Shown: one piece after another, positions 32,491 through 40,339 of the stretch | Layout: each line of letters begins with the position of its first letter | Numbering within the stretch: the stretch's first letter is position 1 | Origin: Wohlfahrtiimonas larvae_A | Lineage (GTDB): Bacteria > Pseudomonadota > Gammaproteobacteria > Cardiobacteriales > Wohlfahrtiimonadaceae | Length of the DNA: 52,485 nt | NCBI GenBank assembly: GCA_040394195.1 | Contig: JBEBSR010000012.1 | Coordinates: forward strand, 1-52,485 | Direction: 5' to 3' | The notes under the pieces: generated by a model | Databases searched by the model: none | Told to the model about the DNA's origin: nothing | Seen by the model: the letters and a program-made list of their open reading frames with translations, nothing else | Program-made: the position numbers and the translations under genes

Positions 32491-33885
32491 TTATTCACCT
32501 ACAATTCTAGCTCGGCAACGAATACCTTTGATTGGGGATTTCCAAATTTGGTCCACAGCTTCTTTAGCGTATTTGCGTGAAACTGCAACGTAAGCTTGTA
32601 GTGGCAATAAGTTGATTTTGCCCACATCTTTACCAGCAATTTCACCTTTCGATGTTAATGCACCTAAAATATCGCCTGCGCTGATTTTAGATTTTTTACC
32701 TTCGCTGATTTCGATTGTCACCATTGGCGCAATTAGTGAAATTGGCTTCACATCTTTTAAATCGTTCGCTGAATATTTTGGGATAGATTTTTCAATGTAA
32801 GCTTCAACTTCTTCCAAACGATGTAATTTAGAAGCTAAAACTAAACTTGCAGCAATACCAGTTTTGCCTGCACGGCCAGTACGACCAATACGATGCACAT
32901 AAACTTCAGGATCAAATGGTAGATCATAGTTAATCACCATTGATAAATCCGCGATGTCTAAACCACGGGCTGCAACATCTGTCGCCACTAAAACGCGACA
33001 ACTGCGATTGCTAAAGCGCAATAATACTTGGTCACGATCGCGCTGTTCTAAATCACCATGCAAAGATAAAACATCGATATCTTGTGAATAGAGATAATTT
33101 TCTAACTCGATACAAGCGGCGATTGTGTTACAGAAGATCACAGTGGATTCAGGCTCGTAGCGATACAATAATTTTGCCACCAATACATCTTTTTCACTGT
33201 TGTTATCATGCAATACCACAGATTGATCAATCTTAGGTTCATCCGCTTTAGTTTCTTCAATTTTAATCATAATTGGATTGTGTTGAATACGTGAACTGAT
33301 GGCTTTAATATTTTCAGGATATGTTGCTGAAAATAGCAATGTTTGGCGCTTTTTCGGTGCATAACTAATGATTGCATCCATTTCATCAGCAAAACCCATA
33401 TCGAGCATGCGATCAGCTTCATCCAATACAAACATTTTGATATTTTTTAAACTTAAAGTATTACGCTTTAAGTGATCTAAAATTCTGCCTGGCGTGCCAA
33501 CAGCAATGTGCGGAGGATGTTGACTCATTGATTGAACTTGTCTTGCAACCGGAACACCGCCACAAATGCTAGAGATCTTTAAGTTAGGAATATAACGCGC
33601 TAAACGGCGTAATTCTTTGCTCACTTGATCTGCCAATTCACGCGTAGGGCACAATACTAAGCTTTGTGTAGAGAATTGTGTCGCATCAATTGTTTCCAAT
33701 AAGCCAATACCGAAAGCTGCTGTTTTTCCGCTCCCTGTTTTTGCTTGTGCCACAATGTCTTTACCATTCAAAATTGCAGGCAAAGCAGCAGCTTGAATCG
33801 GCGTCATTGTTAAGTAACCTAAGTCTTTTAGATTATCTAATTGTGCGATTGGTAAGGAAAGTTCAGAAAAGTTTTGGATAGCCAC
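32491..33885 (-). CDS. dbpA: ATP-dependent RNA helicase DbpA
   Basis: DbpA is a DEAD-box helicase that acts on 23S rRNA during 50S assembly. The protein contains the full set of motifs: the Q motif region LGYLTMTPIQAAALP, AKTGSGKTAAF, PTRELADQ, GTPGRILDHL, DEADRMLDMGF, SATYPENI, TDVAARGLDI and HRIGRTGRAGKTG. The C-terminal DbpA RNA-binding domain follows (SAGDILGALTSKGEIAGKDVGKI, AYVAVSRKYA, GIRCRARIVGE). I prefer the GTG at 33885 as start because it fits the family's N terminus. The TTG four codons upstream is the only longer choice. It ends facing the lysR pseudogene. Confidence 0.95.
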   Translation of the reverse strand: MAIQNFSELSLPIAQLDNLKDLGYLTMTPIQAAALPAILNGKDIVAQAKTGSGKTAAFGIGLLETIDATQFSTQSLVLCPTRELADQVSKELRRLARYIPNLKISSICGGVPVARQVQSMSQHPPHIAVGTPGRILDHLKRNTLSLKNIKMFVLDEADRMLDMGFADEMDAIISYAPKKRQTLLFSATYPENIKAISSRIQHNPIMIKIEETKADEPKIDQSVVLHDNNSEKDVLVAKLLYRYEPESTVIFCNTIAACIELENYLYSQDIDVLSLHGDLEQRDRDQVLLRFSNRSCRVLVATDVAARGLDIADLSMVINYDLPFDPEVYVHRIGRTGRAGKTGIAASLVLASKLHRLEEVEAYIEKSIPKYSANDLKDVKPISLIAPMVTIEISEGKKSKISAGDILGALTSKGEIAGKDVGKINLLPLQAYVAVSRKYAKEAVDQIWKSPIKGIRCRARIVGE

Positions 33886-33948
33886 GATGATTCTCAATAT
33901 AATTCAATCAAATAATGTGTGAACTATACTGAAAAGTGACGAAACAAT

Positions 33949-34878
33949 CTACTTTTGATATGAATCGTTGTGAATGATTACTTTAGTACGTTTCTTAAAT
34001 TGCGATACGGATAATCCACATAAAACTAATGCAATCCCAGTGCCAGACATCCAAGTGAGCCTTTCATGCAATACTATCAGGGATAAAATTACCGTCACCA
34101 TCGGCCCAGCATTAATGTATAAACTTGCTTGAATTGCACCCAATGATTTTCATGCTAAATTCCAAGTCACAAAGCAGATGGCAGAAGCACCTAAACCTAA
34201 AAACATTAAGTTTAGAATCACAGTTGTATTTAAGAATTTTTCTGTGTTCCATGCAATATCTGTGAATGGGATGATGGGCAACATAAATAAAATGCCGTAC
34301 ATAAATGTTCTGCGAGTTGTTTGGATTGTGTTATAGCCAAATGAGCTAATTTTCTTAGAAAAAATAGAATAGAACGACCAAATAATTGCTGCCAACAATG
34401 CTAAAAAGTCACCTTTTAAATTAATCTGTAATTCTGTTGCACCACTAAAACTCATTAAACCAACGCCAAAGAATGATAAAACCATGCCGAAATAAAATTG
34501 TGGGCGAATGGTTTCATCTTTTAAGAAGAAACGAGCCAATAACACAGTGAAGAATGGCGATGTGGATGCGATCAATGCGGCATTCGATGCCAACGTATAA
34601 ATGAGTGCATTATTTTCAAATAAGTAATAAAGCGTAATTCCACATAAGCCTGCTGCTGCAAAATAAGCTTCTTGCTTTAATGTTGTACCTTTTAATCGTC
34701 TTGGAAATAACAACATCAAGAAACATGTGCCCATGACAAAACGCGTAAGCAAAATTTCCATCGGCGATAAATCATTGTGTAAGAGGATTTTAGTGGAAAC
34801 GAAAGTTGTGCCCCATAACAAAATAGTGAGTAGGGCGAGTGTATGTCCTCTGAGTTCTTGATTCATGATGCATTCCAA
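33949..34878 (-). pseudogene. DMT-family (EamA) transporter interrupted by an in-frame TGA
   Basis: The frame encodes a 309-residue, ten-segment EamA transporter, but codon 243 (34152-34150) is TGA after CFVTWNLA; the same frame continues KSLGAIQASLYINAGPMVTVILSLIVLHERLTW to the natural end at 33949. In relatives a Trp or other residue commonly stands here, so a TGG to TGA change is likely. The first part keeps seven or eight membrane segments (TLALLTILLWGTTFVSTKIL; LSPMEILLTRFVMGTCFLML) but loses the last two. Truncated DMT transporters are not expected to function. A sequencing error is the main alternative. Confidence 0.85.
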
Positions 34879-34926
34879 AATACAGTGAACAATCAGTGTA
34901 ATGGAAATTATTAATAAAGTTTGAAT

Positions 34927-34966
34927 AAAAAAATATCCTCTGCATTCCTTGAGAATGAGAGGATAT
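34927..34966 (-). terminator. Strong terminator after the cvfB gene
   Basis: AAAAATATCCTCT (34929-34941) and AGAGGATATTTTT (34958-34970) are perfect complements; CATTC/GAATG extends the stem after a single bulged base, with loop CTTGA. The long A/T arms give T runs on both strands, and it sits between cvfB and the transporter on the minus strand. Confidence 0.88.
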
Positions 34967-34990
34967 TTTTAATTGAATATTTAAAACTAC

Positions 34991-35860
34991 TTAATCATTC
35001 AATTCGATTTTATCGTCTAGAATTTTGATTTTCTTCGCTTTGAACAAACCACCAATTGCGCGTTTGAACGATGATTTGCTCACACCAAAACGGCGCTGAA
35101 TTTCATCTGGTGCACTTTTATCACTCATTGGCAATGAACCATTGTTGATTTTCAAAGCTTCTAAAATTTTAGATTCCAAGCTGTTGCGATCTTCTGCTGT
35201 TTTAATCACAGGTTGCAATAGCACATCTAATTTGCCATCTTCACGAACATTTTTGATGTAACCAGTTACTTCGCTACCGATTTGCACATCATAGTTCACA
35301 TCGCTTTTGAAGACTAAACCGCGGTGAGCATGATTAACGATCACATTCACACCTAATGGCGTTCTGCTTTCGATCAATAACATCACTTCATCGCCTTCTT
35401 TGTAGCTATGAGGGATTTGATCCAAATATTTATCATACTTCATTGTTGCTGTGATGCGTTGTGAACGTTCATCCATATATGTATAAACGATCGCAAAGTC
35501 TTCAATAGCTAAAGTACCAACTTCTTCATTGTAAGGCAGCATCAAGTCTTTTGGTAAACCCCAATCCAAGAAAATGCCATAATCTGAAATTTCCACCACT
35601 TGAAGATCAGCGAATTTACCAACTTCTGTAAATGGCTTTTGTGTGGTTGCAGTTAATTTACCTTGTGCATTGATATACACAAACACTTCCAAAATATCCC
35701 CGATATTTGCAGGGATACTTCTTGGAATGGATTTGGTTGGCAGTAAAATATCACCATCTAAAACTACACCCGCAGAAGTTTTCTGCGTGATTTTTAGTTG
35801 GTTCATACGGCCGATTTTTGGTTCTGAGTAACGATAGTAAGACATTTGACCTTTCATCAA
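34991..35860 (-). CDS. cvfB: CvfB-family S1-like RNA-binding protein
   Basis: The 289-residue protein has the three-part layout of CvfB (YitL): an S1-like first domain (MNQLKITQKTSAGVVLDGDILLP), further S1-like domains (VVEISDYGIFLDWGLPKDLMLP; EGDEVMLLIESRTPLGVNVIVNHAHRGLVFKSDVNYDVQIGSEVTGYIKNVREDGKLDVLLQP), and a C-terminal winged helix (DEIQRRFGVSKSSFKRAIGGLFKAKKIKI). CvfB binds RNA; in Staphylococcus it affects virulence factor expression, and its role in gammaproteobacteria is unclear. Several in-frame ATGs exist at the start; the third (35845) has AAAGGT before it and could be the true one. Confidence 0.9.
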   Translation of the reverse strand: MMKGQMSYYRYSEPKIGRMNQLKITQKTSAGVVLDGDILLPTKSIPRSIPANIGDILEVFVYINAQGKLTATTQKPFTEVGKFADLQVVEISDYGIFLDWGLPKDLMLPYNEEVGTLAIEDFAIVYTYMDERSQRITATMKYDKYLDQIPHSYKEGDEVMLLIESRTPLGVNVIVNHAHRGLVFKSDVNYDVQIGSEVTGYIKNVREDGKLDVLLQPVIKTAEDRNSLESKILEALKINNGSLPMSDKSAPDEIQRRFGVSKSSFKRAIGGLFKAKKIKILDDKIELND

Positions 35861-35933
35861 AGAATAGAATTATCAATAAATAGTGATAATTATAAACCTT
35901 ACTGAGAAATTCTTCAGGAAAGATGAAAGATAT

Positions 35934-37070
35934 CTATGCTTTAATGCATTGAGTGATAAAAACTAAAACACTCAAAATCATTAAACTCAATCCTAAATGT
36001 TGCCCATAAGCCACTAACATCAAACCAATGCCAATGATTAAGTAATACATTAAGCCCAGAATTGCGCCAGCTGTACCGAGTTTATCGCCATAGTTCATCA
36101 AAGCTTTTGCCAAAATATTTGGGATTGCAATGCCATAAGCCATCACAACGCCAACCATTGGTAGAATAAAAAACCATTGGCTTTGGAGAATTAATACTAA
36201 TACACTGCTGATTAATAAAATGATGCTCGCAATTGTGACTAGTTTTTCACTGCTGAATGTATATTTTTGAATCCAACGCTTATTCAAAAAGGCACCTAAA
36301 AATGAGCCTAAACCTAATAAAATGCCACTTAAACCAAATAATGTATGATTCAATCCTAATTGTTCAAACATAAACGGTGCTAATTGATAGTAAGCGAATA
36401 GGGCAATATTCAAGAAGCCAATTAAACATGTATTTTTCAAAATGAAAGGATCATATAGCATTTCTTTCAATGTCGCGAAAAATGGTGGTTTGCTGATATG
36501 TTCAGGTTTTGTTTCAGGCAAAATGAGTGCAACCCAAGCCAATAATACAATAGCCATAAGTATCAATAAAATGAACACGCCATGATAGCTAGAAAAGCTC
36601 ACCATCAATGCTCCTAATAACATCCCAACGATTGGGCTAATTGCTAAAGCAATGCCCATGATGGAAAATACATAGCGCAAGGTTTCGCCTGATAAACGAT
36701 CGCGCATGATGGTTTGTGTACCAATAGAGCCAATCGCTGCTGAAAATGCCATAAGCATTCTACACATCAATAATAAATCAAAGTTCGTAGCAAAGATTGC
36801 TGCAACACAAGCAATGCAATAAAGAAATAGAGCGATTAATATCGTTGGCTTTCTGCCTAACCAATCGCAACTATAGCCCCAAATCACAACGCCAAATGCA
36901 AAGGCAATAAAGTAGAGGGATAATGTTTGCCCTGCATCACTTTGGCTCACATTAAAAGCTGTTGCGATATCTGTGAGTGCTGGGCTATAAATAGTTTCCA
37001 CGATTTGCGGAAACATCATCAATGCAATCAGCAAGGGAAGAGATAAAGTCTGTTTCATAAAAATTACCAT
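35934..37070 (-). CDS. Bcr/CflA-type MFS drug transporter
   Basis: The 378-residue protein has about twelve membrane segments. Family marks are YSPALTDIATAFNVSQSDAGQTLSLYFIAFAFG, the loop-2 motif GYSCDWLGRKPTILIAL, RMLMAFSAAIGSIGTQTIMRD, and the motif C region GIALAISPIVGMLLGALM with a central loop LPETKPEH. This pattern is typical of the 12-TMS drug efflux group (Bcr, CmlA, MdtL). Substrates cannot be told from sequence. The start ATG could be at 37070 or 37058, with no strong binding site for either. A palindrome overlaps the start region. Confidence 0.88.
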   Translation of the reverse strand: MVIFMKQTLSLPLLIALMMFPQIVETIYSPALTDIATAFNVSQSDAGQTLSLYFIAFAFGVVIWGYSCDWLGRKPTILIALFLYCIACVAAIFATNFDLLLMCRMLMAFSAAIGSIGTQTIMRDRLSGETLRYVFSIMGIALAISPIVGMLLGALMVSFSSYHGVFILLILMAIVLLAWVALILPETKPEHISKPPFFATLKEMLYDPFILKNTCLIGFLNIALFAYYQLAPFMFEQLGLNHTLFGLSGILLGLGSFLGAFLNKRWIQKYTFSSEKLVTIASIILLISSVLVLILQSQWFFILPMVGVVMAYGIAIPNILAKALMNYGDKLGTAGAILGLMYYLIIGIGLMLVAYGQHLGLSLMILSVLVFITQCIKA

Positions 37071-37092
37071 AATTTGAAAGTAACAATGGTAA
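37063..37092. promoter_or_regulatory. Operator-like inverted repeat at the MFS transporter start
   Basis: ATTACCAT (37063-37070) and ATGGTAAT (37085-37092) are perfect complements separated by 14 bases. On the minus strand it overlaps the possible start codon of the drug transporter, where a repressor would block expression. No regulator gene adjoins; function inferred. Confidence 0.45.
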
Positions 37093-37177
37093 TCTTTATT
37101 GGAGTTGCTTAATTTATAATCTAAGACAATATTTTTATAAAATCAGACAAATATTTTATTGTAAGTGTATTCAATAG

Positions 37178-38150
37178 TCATTTTGATAGACGAGTTAAAT
37201 TTTTTTGTGCTATGACATTACCTTGATTGGCAGCTAATGTATACCATTGAATAGCCTCTTTATAATTTTTTGGAACACCATATCCATACTCATAAAAAGT
37301 TCCTAAATTATTCTGTGCATCAGCTAAACCTTGTGCAGCGGCTAATCTATACCATTGAAGAGCTTTTGTATGGTCTTTTGGAAAAGCATTTCCAAGAGTA
37401 TAGAAAACCCCTAAGTTATACTGAGCATATACATGACCTTGATTAGCAGACAATGTGTACCATTTTAAGGCTTCTTCATAATTTTGTTGAATACCGTTCC
37501 CATATTCATAGAGAACTCCTAAGTTATATTGAGCATCAGCATGACCTTGATTGGCAGCTAATGTGTACCACTTAAAAGCCTTTTCATAGTTTTGTGGGAT
37601 GCTATATCCATTCAAATATATATTGCCTAAGTTATTTTGTGCATTTACATGATCTTGATTAGCAGCTAATGTATACCATTTGATAGCTTCATTATCACTT
37701 TGTATAACTCCATAACCATGTTGATATGAATATCCTAAATTAGCCTGCGCATCTACATTGCCTTGCTCAGCAGCTAATGCATACCATTTATTAGCCTCTT
37801 CATAATTTTGTGGAGTGCCTTGTCCATAAGCATATAAAATCCCTAAGTTATTCTGAGCATCGATATCACCTTGCTCAGCAGCTAATGTATACCATTTAAT
37901 AGCTTCTTCATAATCTTGTGGAGCATAATTTCCAGTATGATAGGCATATCCTAAATAAAATTGAGCAGTTATATCACCTTGTTCAGCAGCTATTTTATTT
38001 GATAACTTCTGCATAATCTTGTGCAATGCCATATTCATTAATATATAAAATGCCTGAACCATTTTTATCTTGATTAGTATTATTATCTATTTCTTCTCTT
38101 GGTTGAGAGAATCCGATATTAAATAATAAAAGGATTATTAAATATTTCAT
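37178..38150 (-). pseudogene. Exported Sel1-repeat protein with a frameshift
   Basis: The downstream frame encodes about seven and a half Sel1-like (TPR-type) repeats of 36 residues (pattern A-Q-x-N-L-G-x-x-Y-x-x-G-x-x-x-x-Q-N-Y-E-E-A-x-K-W-Y-x-L-A-A). Its natural N terminus lies in another frame: from the ATG at 38150 a signal peptide MKYLIILLLFNIGFSQ and the first half-repeat YINEYGIAQDYAEVIK run to a stop at 37997-37995. The expected K-W-Y-K-I-A-A-E then continues in the repeat frame, as if five bases coding W-Y had been lost around 37995-38000. Repaired, the protein would be about 323 residues and exported. Sel1 proteins mediate protein contacts. The A-rich site could also be a sequencing error. 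Confidence 0.8.
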
Positions 38151-38393
38151 GTGATTTATGACTCTATAAGTAATTAAAAATAAATAACTATGATAAACCT
38201 AATTTAAGAAATATCTTTCAAAGAGATATTATTCTGTTTAGCTCATTTTTTAATCTGCCATTGGCATTCGCATAAGGTGAGGATGTATTGAATGAAATCA
38301 TTCGTCTCATTGTTCATTTTGTATACCATGGCTGACCATATAATACAGCATCAGTACGTTCATCAATTATAATGTTAGATTATTATATGATAA
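38151..38393. other. Gene-free AT-rich stretch
   Basis: The roughly 240 bases between the Sel1 gene start and the hairpin after the siderophore-interacting protein gene contain no credible reading frame on either strand. The part at 38255-38330 is less A/T-rich and could be decayed coding DNA, but I cannot identify it. Confidence 0.4.
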
Positions 38394-38412
38394 TCCCGCT
38401 TTGGCAGCGGGA
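38394..38412 (-). terminator. Hairpin after the siderophore-interacting protein gene
   Basis: TCCCGCT (38394-38400) and AGCGGGA (38406-38412) form a GC-rich 7-base-pair stem with loop TTGGC, 23 bases past the stop of the minus-strand gene. The following sequence is only moderately T-rich, so it is a probable but weak terminator. Confidence 0.6.
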
Positions 38413-38434
38413 CTATGATCAAAGAATAAAGAAA

Positions 38435-39232
38435 TTAATCCATGCGTTTTTCGCGTTCTTCGTGTTCTTTTTTACCAATCTGCCAATAAGCACAAGCGTA
38501 GAACTCGCGTGATGTCCATTCTTTCTCTTTGCGTAAATAATCACGTAGCTTTTTCACTGTTGTGAATTCAGCAGTGATGTGAACAAAGTGCGATGCAGGC
38601 ATTAAATCCACCATTGTTTTGGTTAAATCATACAAATCGCTACCTGTTTCAGGATGAGCATTAATCAACCAATGCAAGTCTAAATCTGCTGCTGTTTGAT
38701 AATGTTCTGGCAATACATCTTCTTTTGTCATCACTTCTGTAATTACAGTCACTTTTGCATGGCTTGGCACTTGTGCAACCAATGCTGATACCGCAGGAAT
38801 ACCTGTCATATCTGTCACAAACAGATAATGATCTGCTTCTACTAAAACATCACGATGATTCATTTTCATCGCTAAGCCCACTTGATCATCAGCTTTTGCA
38901 TTCATTGCCCATTGGCAAGCAACTGAATCACCTTCATGAACTGCAAAATCAACAACTAATTCTTTCGCATCTAGGTCAATGTCACGATGCGTATAAGTGC
39001 GAACAACAGGGCGATTGGCTTCATTTTCAATGTCCCATTTACGAGTTTCTTCGTTGTAAATAGGCATTTCTACTGTTGAATTACCTTGTGGCGGAATGAA
39101 CAATTTATTGTTTACGCCCAAAGACACATCTTTATAATGTTCAATGTCATCACATTTCAATACAATGCGAAGATAATTTGGTGTTAAGAATTCTTTGCGA
39201 GCGACTCGCACAACAGTTCTATGAACTTGCAT
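38435..39232 (-). CDS. Siderophore-interacting protein (FAD ferric reductase)
   Basis: The 265-residue protein has the SIP layout: an N-terminal FAD-binding barrel (TPNYLRIVLKCDDIEHY, KLFIPPQG, RPVVRTYTHRDID with the R-T-Y-T FAD motif, FAVHEGDSVACQWA), then an NAD(P)-type domain (HYLFVTDMTGIPAVSAL; HWLINAHPETG). The end, REFYACAYWQIGKKEHE, matches the family's Y-x-x-x-Y-W-x-x-G signature. Relatives (ViuB, YqjH) reduce ferric siderophores in the cytoplasm to release iron. A Fur-like site lies in the divergent region shared with an AraC regulator, consistent with iron control. Confidence 0.9.
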   Translation of the reverse strand: MQVHRTVVRVARKEFLTPNYLRIVLKCDDIEHYKDVSLGVNNKLFIPPQGNSTVEMPIYNEETRKWDIENEANRPVVRTYTHRDIDLDAKELVVDFAVHEGDSVACQWAMNAKADDQVGLAMKMNHRDVLVEADHYLFVTDMTGIPAVSALVAQVPSHAKVTVITEVMTKEDVLPEHYQTAADLDLHWLINAHPETGSDLYDLTKTMVDLMPASHFVHITAEFTTVKKLRDYLRKEKEWTSREFYACAYWQIGKKEHEEREKRMD

Positions 39233-39272
39233 AATGCATTCTCCCTTTTAAATGTGGTGATATCTTGCTGTA

Positions 39273-39305
39273 TATCATTACTAAATGCAAATGATAATTA
39301 CTGTG
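39273..39305. promoter_or_regulatory. Putative Fur-binding site between SIP and AraC genes
   Basis: The 19 bases at 39287-39305 match the classical Fur box at 13 of 19 positions, and a symmetric pair TATCATT (39273-39279) / AATGATA (39290-39296) overlaps it. It lies about 55 bases before the siderophore-interacting protein start, a sensible location for iron-dependent repression. Confidence 0.5.
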
Positions 39306-39373
39306 ATTTGTGAGCAATGGCTTGATAAAAGGGTGAGTTGTGATTAAATGATCAAAAATTACAGGACAATACA

Positions 39374-40156
39374 ATGGCATGGATAGAAGCGGATGCAATT
39401 TTTGATCCAGATATAATGGCGATGCCCATCATTGGTATTTCATCTGAATTGGTGAAGCATAACTCTGGTGAACATCAGCATAATAAAGGGCAGTTACTTT
39501 TTGCACAGCAAGGTAGTATGCGTGTTGTTATCAATCAAAAATTATCTGTTATTCCGCCACAAAAAGTTGTGTGGTTGCCACCAAATCAACCACATTGCGT
39601 ATTTTTCACAGAAGTTGTGGGTTATCGCTCCATTTATATTGATACTGAAGCTTTTCCTGATTTACCAAAAGAGCCTGCGACATGGAGCTGTTCGCGATTA
39701 TTAAAATGTATTTTGGAAGAAATCGCGCAATCTGATTGGGCAACAGATTGGCAATTACCCTCTCGTGGTGCGCATTGGTTATTGGTGTTGTGGGATGAAT
39801 TGAAACTAGCAGATCGTGAAGAACACTATTTAGAGTTACCAAAAGATTATCGACTCCAGAAATTTGATCTATTAACTTATGCACCGCCATTGTCAGAATT
39901 AGCTAAGCACATTGGGGCTAGTGAACGAACCATTACACGCATCTTTTTGAAAGAAACAGGCTTAAATTATCAATCATGGCGCCAGCAATGGCGACTCTTT
40001 CGTGCCATAGAATTACTGAGCGAGCAGAGAAGTATGATGGATATCGCATTAACATTAGGTTTTGGTAATGATAGTGCCTTTTCCACCTTTTTTAAAAATA
40101 TGACAGGATCATCACCAACTAACTATTCGTCAGTTGATAAGAGTCAAACAGAATAA
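39374..40156 (+). CDS. AraC-family transcriptional regulator
   Basis: The 260-residue protein has an N-terminal cupin-type sensor domain (HNKGQLLFAQQGSMRVVINQKLSVIPPQKVVWLPPNQPHCVFF), then a C-terminal pair of helix-turn-helices: LSELAKHIGASERTITRIFLKETGLNYQSWRQQWRL and SMMDIALTLGFGNDSAFSTFFKNMTGSSPTNY. The cupin residues HxH-like and W-L-P-P-N-x-P-H are typical of a frequent gammaproteobacterial AraC subgroup. It is divergent from the siderophore-interacting protein gene, so control of iron utilisation is a reasonable guess, not proven. Confidence 0.9.
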   Translation: MAWIEADAIFDPDIMAMPIIGISSELVKHNSGEHQHNKGQLLFAQQGSMRVVINQKLSVIPPQKVVWLPPNQPHCVFFTEVVGYRSIYIDTEAFPDLPKEPATWSCSRLLKCILEEIAQSDWATDWQLPSRGAHWLLVLWDELKLADREEHYLELPKDYRLQKFDLLTYAPPLSELAKHIGASERTITRIFLKETGLNYQSWRQQWRLFRAIELLSEQRSMMDIALTLGFGNDSAFSTFFKNMTGSSPTNYSSVDKSQTE

Positions 40157-40167
40157 GAATATAGATA

Positions 40168-40194
40168 AGAATATTCTCATCTTGTAAATACAAG
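40168..40194. promoter_or_regulatory. Two adjacent palindromes upstream of nrdD
   Basis: AGAATATTCT (40168-40177) is a perfect palindrome; CTTGTA (40181-40186) and TACAAG (40189-40194) form a second, with a 2-base centre. They lie about 150 bases before nrdD and just after the AraC gene. They do not match NrdR or FNR consensus sequences. They may be operators for an unknown factor or part of a weak hairpin. Confidence 0.35.
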
Positions 40195-40339
40195 CGAGGA
40201 TTCATGTTGGCTATGTTTGCTGTGATTTCAATGGCTTTTTAGCTTTACGTACTAACATTTTTTGACTGTTTTTTATGGTTGGGTTTCCTATCATGTTGTT
40301 CTATTCCTTTCTGTAAGTTTGAGTTTTGGAGTGAACAAC

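Noticed and set aside
34150..34152. TGA in the transporter read as tryptophan or selenocysteine
   Set aside because: The other genes end normally with TGA, and no selenocysteine insertion structure or relevant catalytic context is visible, so a nonsense change is simpler.
37178..38062. Tandem DNA repeat of about 108 bases as a CRISPR or satellite array
   Set aside because: The repeats correspond to 36-residue Sel1 units of a protein; there are no short repeats with unique spacers.
38255..38340. Possible decayed transposase between the Sel1 gene and the siderophore-interacting protein gene
   Set aside because: No frame longer than about 25 codons and no recognisable motif or terminal inverted repeats.
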